From NCBI GenBank assembly GCA_051453625.1, contig JBOZIK010000001.1:67983757-68047756 (forward strand): a stretch of DNA of 64,000 nt, in the 5' to 3' direction. The first letter of the stretch is position 1. Every line of letters starts with the position of its first letter. Shown here one piece after another: positions 1-12,343 of this stretch. The position numbers were made by a program, and so were the translations under genes. Under the pieces are notes generated by a model. The model saw only the letters and a program-made list of their open reading frames with translations, had not been told where the DNA came from and ran no database searches. This DNA comes from Welwitschia mirabilis (Eukaryota; Gnetophyta; Gnetopsida; Welwitschiales).

Positions 1-800
1 ATATTTGAATAAGATAAGATAAATTATTAATTTTTCAAGTAATATATTAGTTAATAATACTTTTCAACTTGTAAACAAAGTAAAACAACATTCTAATAGA
101 TAACTTTTTAGTTTTACAATATGTAATAAATGCTAAAATAAAATAATAATACAAACATATTCCTTTTAGAAATATAATACTTATACTATGATAAATAAAG
201 TGATCATAAATAGTATTTTCTTTGCAGGACATAGCTAAAATGAAGAGGAGTACTCTAAAGTTAATCCCAAGACTTGCTACCATTTTTGGATGTTATACAA
301 AGTGTGCTAAAGATCTCCTAATGGTATCTTTAGGTTATATTTATACTTCCTGAGGTAGTTAGAGGAAAAAAACTTGTATAAAAATGAATAAAAGCTTCCC
401 CTATATTAAGGAAGTACATTGTCACATGTTACGCATGAATTTAAGGAAGCTAGAAGAAAGTTTTTCTTAACTTACCATATGACATTTGCATGTAATGAGA
501 TCACTTTTCTTTCTTCTTACATTATTGTTCTTCATTAATAGTTATTATGAAACTTGTCATTGTGCTTCATGGGTATATAAATTTGTAAAACAATAATATT
601 ATTTTTATTAATTTCTAAGTTATGCATTATAATCAATTCGTAGTTGTAAACTATATTTCTAAAATAATTCGTAAATATAAAAGACAATTACTATTATTTA
701 TGTAAGCTAAATACTAATTCTATGTTTCTAACATCTAGCTATGCATAAAATATATTATGCATGATGTAAATTTTTTCCTTATGATTGAGGTAAGTACAAG
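1..800. other. AT-rich stretch, no gene recognised
   Basis: No reading frame of useful length, RNA gene or known repeat was recognised on either strand. In a minus-strand element whose gag starts at about 1050-800, this would be the continuation of gag towards the 3' end, but I could not align it to any gag motif. Confidence 0.4.
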
Positions 801-1330
801 TTATTCTATTTTAGCTAGATGTTGAAATGGATCCTCATCAAGATCCCCCAAAAATACTAGGTATGCACTTAAAGTTTTAATTTCTACATAACCACTAGAA
901 AGTAAGTTAAAAGGGTTTTGGATTTTATATTTTTTATTAGCTATTAAATCTCTAAGCATAAAATTTTTATTTAAATTAGACATTTTCAAAATGATTAGCA
1001 TACTAGATGAAGCTACTTTCTTAAGATTTTGCATTGGATTTAACATAGACAAATAAGAAATAAAATGATTTTCTTCTATTCTATTATTCTGATAATCTTC
1101 TTTTGAAAAATTTGATTTAGAAAAAATATAAAAATATTCTTCTTTAATTTTAGAAATTCTTTAATCTTTTTGTATACATGGGATACACATACCTAGATTT
1201 TGTTTATAGTTGAATAAACCTTCTTTGATATTCTCTAATATTAAGATCTGTTCCCTCTGATATTTCATCTTTGTACTAGAATTTACCATATCCCTGCATA
1301 CTCAGAAAAATGCAAAGAACTCTATCCTTT
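801..1330 (-). mobile_element. Decayed Ty3/gypsy gag, 5' part
   Basis: An 83-residue minus-strand frame (1052-801) contains NPFNL, LSAYLVFLGD and EDPFQHLAKIE. The 63.25-63.40 kb minus-strand region has the same order (NPFNLP, LSAYP.FLGEPEED, HLANIEQLM), so the two are copies of one gag. Upstream (1060-1330) the leader is also recognisably the same as 63.6-63.75 kb, including a TTCCCTCTGATATTTCAT-like block. Its position about 700 bases inside an LTR and primer site (1743-3041) fits the start of gag in an element reading leftwards and leaving the window. No intact frame remains. The family assignment is good; the exact start codon is uncertain. Confidence 0.6.
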
Positions 1331-1742
1331 TAATTTTCTCTAGACGATGTGATTAGATGACCACTTATTTAAAAACAAATTACAAAGAAGAGAAAAACAA
1401 ATTATGGAAAACAAAAATAAAAACAGAAGGTAATTATCATCTGCATCATCATCTAAATAATAGAGGGGACAATGTTGAATTTCTCAAACTACTAAAAACT
1501 ACTGAAAATTAAAAAAGAGTGATTGTACAAGAGAAACTAAAAGCCCTAGTTTTAGTCTATTGTTTACTTAAGTCATCTAGATAACAAAGGGAACAAGAAG
1601 TGTTTATAACTCTATGGAAAAAATTATAGAAATAAACCCATATAATCTAAAATAAAAATATAGTTCTACTACAAATAAATAACTTGAATTGAGATTGAAG
1701 ATACTTATATCATATGGCGACAATCCTTTAGCTTCTTATAAC

Positions 1743-1763
1743 CTTCTATGATAATGACATTAC
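1743..1763 (-). other. Decayed primer-binding site next to LTR
   Basis: Directly inside the LTR end at 1766, the minus strand carries a degenerate version of the primer site seen at 53648-53666, followed by the shared AGAAGGTTATAAG block. This copy has small indels as well as transitions, so the tRNA-Asp match is visible only through the two better copies. Confidence 0.45.
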
Positions 1764-1765
1764 AA

Positions 1766-3041
1766 TGTTGTAGTGTGTAGTTGTTTACCTAAATGTCATA
1801 ATTCATCATCTAAATATTTATATAAAACATAGACTAGTATTGTTAAAAGTTTACCTAAATGTCATAATTCATTAAAGAAACTAGGCTAGAAGTTAGATAA
1901 TTAATTTTAGTAAAGTATTTATGATGTTTATGAAGTTAGATAATTAATTATAGTCTTTTCTATTTAAGTAAATACAATAAGAATAATGTAAAAAATACAA
2001 TGCAAGATAAATGCTAAGGTAATGCTTCTAAATAAGACGCAAATGGAACAATTCTAAATACTAGGTCTATTCAACTACTAATCTACTATTATCAAGATCA
2101 ATCCTTATAACCTAAATCAATGAGAAAGTAATTGTTACTTAATCCTAACCAACATAAGCTATAAGGAAGATTAAATATAATATAAATAAATGTAGCTACT
2201 ATAGTTATAAACATGCAATATAAAATGGAATACAAGTACTAAACTAATAATATCAACCTATTATAGATTATCCTTATGATAAAGATCAACTATAAAGATA
2301 TTATAAAATTATAATCAACATAAACTATAAGGGATATGCACATAATAAAAGTAAATCAACCTTTTTATTAATCACAAAAAAAAATCCACTTACAAAGTAG
2401 CAGCACCTAAATGGAGGATATAAAGCCAAACACCAAGGAAGACTCTTTCCTGTAGCTAGGATTAACCTCTTATCCTTTGATCTCATCACAATATTTTAAG
2501 TACAAATGATGAAAAAATGGAAGTAAGGACAAGGAGGTATTTATAATTATATATAAAAGATTCTAGAAATAAAATGTAAAGGTAAAAAATGAAACCCTAG
2601 TAATGAGCCCTCTACAGAGATAATAAATTGTATTCATCATCATATAAAATAATTGTCATTCTAACTATCATACAAATGATTATGGAAACAATACCTCACA
2701 ATAAAAGATGATTCTTTAGTTTCTAGCCCTGTTCCATATCAGCATCCCTATTAGCTTCAAATTTATGGTTGTATAGTGACTATTGTTTGAATGATAATGT
2801 GGATAACATCCATTTACATTCTTTAGTTTAGGGTCAAGATCTTAAATCATTGGGCTCCTTCTTAGAATATTAAGTGTCAAAATCTACCCAGAATGCCTCT
2901 AAATGCACTAAGAGTTTACATGTTTTTGTGATTGTCCCATCGATTCTTCATAATCATTAGAACTCCACCTAAACCTATTTAAATTTCTTGTAAAAGTACT
3001 TAAAATACTCCATCAAATATATATAATTTGGCATCATAACA
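1766..3041 (-). repeat. LTR of Asp-primed Ty3/gypsy element (1.28 kb)
   Basis: The repeat starts TGTTGTAGTGT and ends CATCATAACA on the plus strand, giving TG...CA termini. It aligns along its whole length with 53670-54927 (TGTTGAAGTGT to CATCACAACA) and, in reverse, with 28223-29476. The three lengths, 1276, 1258 and about 1254 bases, agree. As gag lies to the left, this is the 5' LTR of a minus-strand element. The matching 3' LTR would lie outside the window, so no target-site duplication can be tested. Confidence 0.75.
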
Positions 3042-3420
3042 TAGGTTAAACTCTTAAGAATTTAAACTTTTAATGTGAACAAATTCATAATGGGTCACTA
3101 GTCTTTCCATCTAGACTAGATATAGATGTGAGAAACATGTAAGTATTAACTTTATTTCATGAAAAAAATGCTAATTATTATATTTGATGCTTAGTAAAAT
3201 TTGAAAACATCTTAAAACTTCTAACATCAAAAGCTTCACAAAAGATAAAAAATAATTGCATTTATAATGACATTTAAAGATAAGAAAAATTTCTTAATAC
3301 AAATCCTATAAATTCAATTTGATTATCAAAGGAATTTAAGAATACATTTATGAAGAAATTGCTTTTTAATTATAAGATATATATCTTAAGAAATCAACTA
3401 ATGAAGTTTTAATAGAAGAA
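3042..3420. other. No gene recognised
   Basis: This is the junction between the outer end of the minus-strand LTR and a plus-strand pol fragment. No coding or repeat structure was identified. Confidence 0.4.
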
Positions 3421-4130
3421 GAATTGGGATTATAAGAAATAGCTACCATTTAAACTGAGCAAATAACCATCATTTCCTAGATGATTGAAGGACAATCTTA
3501 ATAAGGATGAAGAACCAAATAAGCTATTTAGAGAGGCACAACTTAGAAGTCCTTTAATTTAAGCTCTAAAGAATATCTATTTATATGCTAAATACATCAA
3601 AGGTTTATGTTTTAAAATGAAAAGGAAGTTTATCCCTAGTCAACTTGATTTAGCTAAAGATATTACATTTATAAATAGAATCATCCAAGATCATCTACTA
3701 TTAAATAGTTATAAATAAAAGAAAAGTATCCCATGCATTACTTGATTTAGACCTAAGTGTTAACATCATGCCTTTGGATCTTCATGAAACCTTAGGCCTA
3801 ATGAAATTTTGAATACCAATATGATTCTATCATTAGGTAATGGATTAATATCTAATATATTAGAAAATATTAAAAATGTATTAGTATAAGTTGATCAAGA
3901 ACTCTATCCTGTAGACTTTGTGATTCTAGAACTTACTAAAAAATGTTTTCTGATTATTTTGAAAATACCTCAGGTAGATATTATAAGTGTAATAATACAT
4001 TATTATACTAGGTTATTTTAATTTATGTTTTACAATCATAAAATAAACATGAACATTTTTAATCTAACTAGAAGTAAGGAATAATTAAAAAGAAAGTAAG
4101 AATTTATAAGTGTAAATACTCTACCATGAA
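3420..4130 (+). pseudogene. Decayed gag-PR linker and retropepsin, Ty3/gypsy
   Basis: Reading through stops, about 3520-3640 translates to LFREAQLRSPLI*ALKNIYL and then YAKYIKGLC, the conserved stretch before the protease in Athila/Tat-type elements (usually PLI-ALKQIP-YAKFLKDLC). About 3730-3800 gives ALLDLDLSVNIMPLDLHETL, which matches the retropepsin core (D-L-G-S-S-V-N-I-M-P-L). The catalytic Asp is kept but the following Gly is lost. Several stops stand where the family has Gln, as expected from CAA/CAG to TAA/TAG. Not functional. Confidence 0.7.
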
Positions 4131-4229
4131 AACTTTTCATACTATCTTTAAAAAATAAACAAAAACTTATATTAAGCACAGATGAATAACATCATGAGAT
4201 TATTACTATGGAAGAAGCATTAGTCTTTG

Positions 4230-5640
4230 AAGAATAAGGTAGTTAAGAAATTACCATATACAATGAGATTTTGAAAACATTAGAACTTGAGGACTTACTA
4301 TTAATTTTAAAATGTGTATTCTTGAATGAGAAACTAACTAAACCTTTAATTATTAATAATGATCTAGAACCCAAACCTAAGGCTAAGTTAATTCAAACGC
4401 TTAAGGGAAATATAAAATGTTTTTCTTGGATACATAGGGATCTTCAAGATGAAATTTCATTAGCGTTAATCATACACAAATTTAGAATGAAATGTAAAAA
4501 TAATTAGGTAGAACTCTTTCCATTTGTATCCATCATTATGAAAGATAGCTAAATATAAAGTCTATAAATATAGAAAGATGAAATCATATATTCCATTATA
4601 GATAGTAAGTGAGTAAGGCTAATTACAATGCTTCATAAGAAAAATGTTAAAATGATAAGTTTGTAATGATTTTAGGAAACTCAATGAAAATACAAAGAAG
4701 GATTAATTTTCCATATCATACATTAATAAAATCTTAAAAATGATTTATGTGTTCTAATATTATTTCTTTTTAAATGGATTTAGTGGTTACAATCAAATTG
4801 TTATCACCCTTAAGAATTAACATAAACTCAATTCACCTCATCCTTTGTAATCTTTGCTTATCATCGAATGCCTTTAGAATTAAGTAATGCATATGTCACT
4901 TTCTAGTGACCCATGATATCAATTTTCTTTGATATTCATAAAGAGTTTATATAAATATTTATGAATGATTTTTAAGTATATGTTGAGTTCTTAGAGCAAA
5001 CATTTAATAGACTTCACAAAGTATTATCATGATGTATTAAAAGAATTAAACTTAGACTTGGAAAAAATCCATTTTATGGTTCAAAGTGGAGTTCTAGTAG
5101 GACATGTGATATCAAAAACTAGAATAGCTATAAGAAAGTCTAAGTTATTACATCATTACCAACTCTAACAAATCTTTAAAAGTTAAGATATTTCTTAGGA
5201 CATGTTAGATATTATTAAAGATTTATTAATGATTTTTCAAAAAATATAAAACTACTATTTGAATTTCTAGAAAATGATAAATCATTCATATGAAATGATG
5301 ATTTTGAAGAAAAATTTAAAGTTTTAATAGAAAAATCCATCATTGCACTTGTTATTAGTTCATCCAATCAAAATGATCATTTTGATCTTATGTGTAATGC
5401 TACTAACATGGCTATGGCCATTACCCTAGGATAATACATTGAACATAAGTCATATGTTATCTATTATATCTAAAAAAACCCCCTAATTTAGCTTAATGTA
5501 ATTATAGAATAATAGAAAAATAGCTAGTTTCTATTATTACGATAGCTGATATGTTTTGGTACTAACTTATAGGTTTTAAATTCCAAGTTTATATAGACTT
5601 GTTAACTATAAAATTTTTGACAATCAAGAAAATTGATAAT
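4230..5640 (+). pseudogene. Decayed reverse transcriptase and RNase H, Ty3/gypsy
   Basis: A 78-codon open stretch (4271-4507) contains the pre-RT part (LEPKPKAKLIQTLKGN, then FSWIHRD). Next come FRKLNENTKKD near 4670, FAYHRMPLELSNAYVTF near 4850 (usual MPFGL-NA-ATF) and a broken active-site region near 4965. ITSLPTLTNL and RYFLGHVRYY-RFINDFSK follow near 5150-5240, and FDLMCNATNMAMAITLG near 5390, the start of RNase H. The order is RT then RNase H, with many stops. It belongs to the same plus-strand element as the PR upstream and the IN downstream. Confidence 0.75.
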
Positions 5641-5699
5641 GTTTTTTATGCATTAGTATTTATTAATATAAGAATTTAATTTATAAATTTAAGATAAAT

Positions 5700-6960
5700 G
5701 ATACCGTACCATCTCTTCCATTTAGTGATACAAAAGGAATTTCATATGAAAGACATGTTTGATGAGAGATTCTTAGATAAAGAGTTGTTTATAACGTACA
5801 CTGATTCCCATAACAAAGAATATTGAAATGTGAATATTGCAAATTATTTGTCCATTTTACGGATTCCATGGACGTTTTTAACTTAGTAAAAGTAATTATT
5901 CTTAAAATAAATTAAGAATTACATTTAAGGAAGTCCCTTTTTGTATTAAATTAGTAAACATGAAATCACATACAAATGTATTCTTAAATGGAAATGACTT
6001 GAGATCTTAAGATTGTGCCATAATAAGAACTATGAAGAACACTTTAATGAGGATAAGACTACTTCGAAAATCCTATAAAGAAGATTTTATTAGATAACTA
6101 TGTTTAAAGATTAACATAATTATGTTTTAAAATGCAATCATTATCCATGATTAGGAGGAATTTCTAAACGAAGTAATATGTCAATTAACATGATTCTTGA
6201 ATGTTATTCTTTTGATGTATTAAAAGTTTTTTAATATACCTTTTATAGTTTATGTCATTTATGTTGTAAAATGAGTTGAAGCTCAAGCTACCAAAATAAT
6301 TACTATCAAATGTGTTATCAATTTATTTTAATAATACATTTTACAATGTTTATACATTCATGAGTAGTCATTACTAACTAAGAAACATATTTTATTAATC
6401 AAAAAATGAGGAAGATAATGAGTTTAATAGAGATTATTCATTACTTATCATCCATAAATCAATGATTAGTTATAGAATTCCAATCATGAAATTAAAGTAA
6501 CTTTATCTAAAAAAGTAATTTCCAATTCTAAATTTTAGTATAAAAAATTAAATGATACCTTATGATCTTATAGAAGAACTTGAAAAAATGAATTATATTA
6601 TATTTCTTATCAATTAGTTTATGTAAAAAAATGTTTGTTACTAGGGAGATTTAACATAAATCATGGAAGTTAATGCAAAATCTCAATCTCAATAATAAAG
6701 AAACATTAAAAAACAATGATGATGTAACTAAATGAGTTATATAAATTGAGATACTACATAATTAAGGAAAAAATAAATAATATAGAAACAAGTAAAATAT
6801 TATCATGATATAAAACTTAGAAGGAATAATTTTAATCCTAGAAATAAGGTTTTTCTTTATGAATGGTATTATGTAAATTTTCTAAAACATTAGTAATGAA
6901 ATGGAAAGAAATATTTGCAGTTTTTAAGACAAATTAAAATGAAAGTTTTTCATTAAAAAC
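5700..6960 (+). pseudogene. Decayed integrase, Ty3/gypsy
   Basis: About 6000-6180 translates to EILRLCHNKNYEEHFNEDKT, followed by TSKIL-RRFY, then CNHYP-LGGISKRSNMSINMI. This matches the integrase HHCC zinc region of Athila/Tat-like elements (H...GGHF...KIL-GFYWP...C..CQR.GNISKRNEMP). The DD35E core beyond is too eroded to mark. IN after RNase H shows Ty3/gypsy gene order. The frame is destroyed. Confidence 0.65.
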
Positions 6961-8460
6961 CTAACTAATGATTAGTTAATTCATCATAAATGATTATAAT
7001 TAAAATTATGTTATGAGTGCAAGCCAAAATATTTTTGTAAAACAGCCTCTTAAGTATGCTTTTTAAACTTTTACTTCTAATTAAATTTTACTAGATAATT
7101 ATATCCTTGCTTATTCAATCTTTTATAGAATTTGCATATTTAATTGAATAAGCATATATTTATATTCTTGTCTATTATCTTCTATTAAAATTTTTAAAAT
7201 TATGTTTTAGAATTATATTTAATAAGCAATTTTTTCTTGATGTTCATTTGTTTAGGTTGGTTTGATTAGCATGAAAATAATGTCCTTCTTTTAACCATAA
7301 AATGTGTAAAACTATGAAGAGGTATAATTGCTTCTTTTAATTACAACTTTTGGTGCCTTATTCGTCTTAGACTATTTAATTAACTAAGTTAGTTATTAAT
7401 CCTCCTTGATTTTTCTTACATCACAATATTTTCTTACATGATATCATTTGAATTGGATGAAAGAGGTCAAATCTAGAATTATAATAATAAAATAAGGACC
7501 TACTATTTCTAAAAAGTGATGTACACATATTTCTCTTATTTAAATAAGTAAAACAACAAAAGAAAATGGGAAAAAGAGAAACATTTAGGTAGAAATGAAA
7601 CAATCTATCTTCTTATGGTACAGAAAATGGGCATAAAAAGTAAGTATTTAGGTAGTCACACAAGAGCTTACTTGCATTATATATGAATCTTAGTGATAAT
7701 AATCCTTTCATGTAATACATATTTTATTTCTATGTATAATTCTAAACATAACCTAAGATCTTATATTATAATATTTTGCATTACATTACTTTAGTTTATT
7801 TTTGGCCAAAATCTAGAAACTATGGTGTTACCCAATAGGAGTTTCAAAAGGGTACATGCGAGGGGAAGATGATCTACTTCTACAAATTAGTATGAAGGTT
7901 TTTTGGGATTATATATCCTTACTAATTAATATGCTTAATTTAAAGAGTCTAATAGATTACCATTAAGAAAGTAGTTAATTGTGTATGATTGCATCTTAGA
8001 TTAATAGCATGCGTTCATTAATTCATTTTTAACATTATTCTTCCTCATCATATTGCCATAGAATAGTGAAGTCCTAGAAAATTCATTCCTCAATATTCAT
8101 ACCTCATAAAACATCTTTTAATATAATATCATTTTCTTTCCTTATATAACCATTTATAAAAATTTTAGCTATCATATTTTAATCTTAAATTAGTTTCTTG
8201 AATTCTTGATTTCTTTTTGGCACTTGTAAAATTTGACTTGTAATTTTTATTTTTTGTCTATTTTCAAACTAATGTTTAATTTGATCATTTTTTAAGGGAT
8301 TGATAAATATCAAGAAGAAAATAAGGGATCATACCTTATTTGGATTTATAGACTTTAAATGTAAATGATACATATTTGCAATGCTGAGAATAAATAATTT
8401 TTACTACTTTACTTCATAACACTCAAATAAGAGAATTACATAACATTACCCTATTAAAAA
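6960..8460. other. Probable 3' part of element, no gene seen
   Basis: No conserved domain was found. The only suggestive feature is a purine run GAGGGGAAGATGA at 7860-7872, which could be a polypurine tract on the plus strand, but I could not define an LTR after it. The rest is unassigned AT-rich DNA. Confidence 0.35.
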
Positions 8461-11400
8461 TTAATGATCTTCTTGATGCCATATTTTCAATATTATTAGT
8501 ATTCATTACAAAGCATAAGAGCCATGTTTTCTTAGCAAAATTATGTTAGAATTGGAGAAATATGATTTACTGAGGTGAAATCCATTTAGATATACTAATT
8601 TAGTGATCTATTAAGAATTTTAATATGGGAATGTTGAATCAATTAGATGAAAGTGAGAAAGAAATGGTTAAAGATTAAATTAAACTTGAATTTAGAGAAT
8701 GCTTAGGAGAAGGAAAACTTCTTGTTATGTAGTAAACATAACGTTTATGCTTCAAATATAGAATAGAATGAGTCTATTTAATAAGCAAATTAAGTTAGTT
8801 AGTTCATGAATATATATATATATATTTCTTAATGGAAATTTCTACTATAATGTTATCTTTTACATTGTGATTTATCTCTTGTTATGATCTTTACATGTTA
8901 TTTTATTCTTATTTATTAGTGGTCTTATAAACTCTCTTGCCCACTTATGATCTTATAAAGTTGCTTACTTGCTTACTTTACTCCTACAAATTTCTTTGTA
9001 ATCATGAATTATTCTTTGCAATCTTACATTCTTGTTTATGACTTTATGGGATTGTGAATTACAATATTTTTAATCTTGTAATCTATTAATTAGTCTTGTA
9101 TTTGATAATTCCTTAGATGTTTAGGATTCTTGACTACTATCACTTATGCATTTAGTGGAAACTCACATTTATAACTTAGATTATGATATAATGTCAATTA
9201 TCCTAGTTTATATGGAAAGAAGCATTTATATTTATAAATTAGATAGTATATTTTATCCATGAAAAAAGATCTTACAAGATTAGAATGAATTAAATTTAGA
9301 TTTTTTCAAATAAAATCTATAATTGAGCAAAACATTTATTTGACTTTTATGAAGAAAAACTAGTTAATCATTAGCATCATTAACCTAAGTTTTATGTATG
9401 CTATTCCTTACCTTGTTTCATAAAATGACATAGTTTAAGTACATAAAAACTAAGTAGAACCATTCTTGATAACATGTGTATAGTGAAAGGCATGTAGGAT
9501 GATGTTAATCATTTGGAAAAATTTAAAAAATATAAAAACAAAATAAACAAGATAATAATATATTCAAAAAAAGAAGAAAAAGATGAAGAAAAGGATCTAT
9601 CATAACATCATTACTAAATGATAATGCTATCATAAATTCTATCACTAAGAGATGGAACACATTAGGAATTCAATTACTTTATGAACAACAAATGGTTTCA
9701 TCATTAATCAATATTAATGTGATAAGCTTATCATAGGTCATTAATATGTGATAATCTATCAGTTATCTCTTTGTATCATGACATATTACATGAGCAATGA
9801 ACTCTTAGAAATTATTTTGAGATTTAGCACTCCCATTTTATCACACACTAGATCTTATCAACATGTGACATACTTGTGATAACATTTTTAAACTTATTAT
9901 AATCTTGTTTTGCCATGAAAATATTCATTAAGATATTGTTTTTTATTTTTTTAATTTTACTTGCTACTTATGCATTGAAACCTTTTATCTATACTAATTG
10001 TAGCTATTTCAACATGTGAAAATAAGGATTTTAGTACCAAGTGGATCTCATTATTATGAATAAGACTTATCTCTTTCTATCTTTCCTTATTTTCATCATT
10101 TTGCTTAAGTTAGAATTTTAGTATTATTTTAAAAATATTATATATTTCATTATTTTTAGGTTTTTAATATCATCTAGATGAAGTTAGATCTAGAAAAAAT
10201 CAAATTCCCTTGTTTAAATTCAAAGTTACATAAATTATTAGAAAAATAAAATATATGATTATTTTAAGATTCAAAATCCTATACTCTATTTTTATCTTAA
10301 ATTCATTTTTTATATTTTAAAACCTATCTAAGTTAACCTTTAGTTAACTATTTTTCTATAATAACATAATAGAATTTCTATTTCTTAGGAAAATTTAATG
10401 TTCCATAATGAATCACCTATAATATCTTGTGTGCCCTAAGAAAGATCTAATTTCTTTTTGTTTTTGAAGATTGATAAGTGTGTGATCAAGAAGATCTTAG
10501 CTGGATTCACTTGAATTCCTTCCTTAGAGATGACATGTCCTAAAATTATGCCTTAATTTACCATAAAATGGAATTTTTACTAATTGAATACAAGGCATAT
10601 TTAAATGCATCTTTTGAGGAAACATTCTAAGTTTCTCAGATAATGGTTAAATGAGGTTCCATAAATTGAGAATTCATCCATGAATATTTGGAAATTTGTG
10701 TCTAATAAGTAATTGGAAAATCCCAAACATGCAATGTTGGAAAGTGGAAAATGCATTACATAAGCTAAATGACATCCATTTATAAGAAAATATTCCATAG
10801 GAGTAAGGTTTTCTCTTGATCTTTGAAAGTAATTTTAATTTGATTATAACCTCTATGTGTCTATCATAGAAATAGTAAAAAGGATGCCCTTCTAGTTATT
10901 CTAAAGTTTAATTTAGAAAAGAAAGATGGTAATGATTATTTTTAGAGACAGAATTTAATTTCCTCTAATTAAGACACATCCTCCATTTTATAGTAGGTTT
11001 AATAGGAATTAGCTCATTATGTTCATTAGGACGTGGGTAATTCCTGATTTCTTGGCTATGGTATGAGTTGGACTTACCCACTTGCTATATAAAATAGAGT
11101 ACATAATCTATTTTTAAGAAGTATAATTAAATTATTTTTAACTACTTCCCTCATAGTTGGGTTTATCTTAAGCTGTGCTTCAATAGATGGTTTCAAATTT
11201 TCCTCTAAATAAATATGGTGTATGCAAATACTGGGGTCAATGCCTCTAATGTTAGAGAGGTTCCATCCTATTATTTATTTATTCTTCCTTAATATTTTAA
11301 GCAATTGATCTTCTTTGGGTGAAATCAAGGTAGAGTTTATGACCATCAAGAAGATGGTGTTATCCCTTAGCAAAGTGTATATCAGATTATCAGGTAAGAG

Positions 11401-11755
11401 TTTGAGTTCTAAATCAATTTAATTTTGGGCTATGAGGCATGTTTCTTAAGAGTATTCTATTTTATCATTTTTTGGAGTATAAGAAGTAAATCCTAATTCT
11501 TAACAAGTTTTTTATCCTATCTATGTACTCTATTCCTTCATTATTTGAAGAAAACTTCATAGCATTAGAGATGTTTAGCACCATGGTCATGTTACCAAAT
11601 GAAATTTTTATTAATCTATTCTTGCAATTGATAGAATAAGAAATATAGGCTTTTAAGGCATTTCTTAAATGCCTTTAAAGGCCTTAACAAAGGCCTTAAA
11701 AGTGTTTAAGGCATTTCTTCATAAAATGCCTTAAAAAGTTTCACCTTATGAGACT
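8461..11755 (-). repeat. Segment A of a 3.3-kb duplicated pair
   Basis: Starts ATGATCTTCTTGATGCCATA and matches 12344 onwards nearly base for base at the left end; both copies continue in parallel to the RT region and the TTTTAAGGCATTT block. The copies differ by scattered substitutions and by indels of about 30 bases (near 9310) and 40 bases (near 9820). The left 1.9 kb of each copy holds no recognised gene. The right 1.2 kb holds a minus-strand Ty3/gypsy RT. Both copies break off from pol at the same point after SFLGH-YYR. Confidence 0.75.
10390..11640 (-). pseudogene. Decayed Athila-like RT, copy A
   Basis: From right to left on the minus strand: an INC-N block at 11600-11640, the pre-RT (INPTMREVVKN, around 11150), the LEGHPFYYF region near 10890, then an open stretch 10798-10601 containing the thumb side of the active site (QIFMDEFSIYGTSFNH, then LRNLECFLKRC), and finally RSFLGHTRYYR near 10420. 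FMDDFSVYG is typical of the Athila/Tat branch; here the second catalytic Asp is Glu. After YYR the similarity stops abruptly, so RNase H and IN are missing or displaced. Confidence 0.75.
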
Positions 11756-11769
11756 AAGGATAAATATCA
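11641..11769. repeat. Hairpin repeat array, copy A (cut by gap)
   Basis: Contains TTTTAAGGCATTT and AAATGCCTTTAAA-type inverted units repeated several times (for example 11651-11665, 11668-11680, 11711-11733). It lies immediately beside the INC-N coding block of copy A and runs into an assembly gap. It is the same repeat as at 15590-15880 and 25990-26230. Confidence 0.65.
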
Positions 11770-12343
11770 NNNNNNNNNNNNNNNNNNNNNNNNNNNNNNN
11801 NNNNNNNNNNNNNNNNNNNNNNNNNNNNNNNNNNNNNNNNNNNNNNNNNNNNNNNNNNNNNNNNNNNNNNNNNNNNNNNNNNNNNNNNNNNNNNNNNNNN
11901 NNNNNNNNNNNNNNNNNNNNNNNNNNNNNNNNNNNNNNNNNNNNNNNNNNNNNNNNNNNNNNNNNNNNNNNNNNNNNNNNNNNNNNNNNNNNNNNNNNNN
12001 NNNNNNNNNNNNNNNNNNNNNNNNNNNNNNNNNNNNNNNNNNNNNNNNNNNNNNNNNNNNNNNNNNNNNNNNNNNNNNNNNNNNNNNNNNNNNNNNNNNN
12101 NNNNNNNNNNNNNNNNNNNNNNNNNNNNNNNNNNNNNNNNNNNNNNNNNNNNNNNNNNNNNNNNNNNNNNNNNNNNNNNNNNNNNNNNNNNNNNNNNNNN
12201 NNNNNNNNNNNNNNNNNNNNNNNNNNNNNNNNNNNNNNNNNNNNNNNNNNNNNNNNNNNNNNNNNNNNNNNNNNNNNNNNNNNNNNNNNNNNNNNNNNNN
12301 NNNNNNNNNNNNNNNNNNNNNNNNNNNNNNNNNNNNNNNNNNN
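11770..12343. other. Assembly gap, 574 N
   Basis: Unknown sequence. It lies between segment A and its diverged copy B, so the true size and content are uncertain. Confidence 0.95.

Noticed and set aside
3420-6960. Possible endogenous pararetrovirus (caulimovirid) copy
   Set aside because: An integrase with HHCC motif follows RNase H, and LTRs and tRNA-Asp-type primer sites occur in related copies, so these are Ty3/gypsy retrotransposons.
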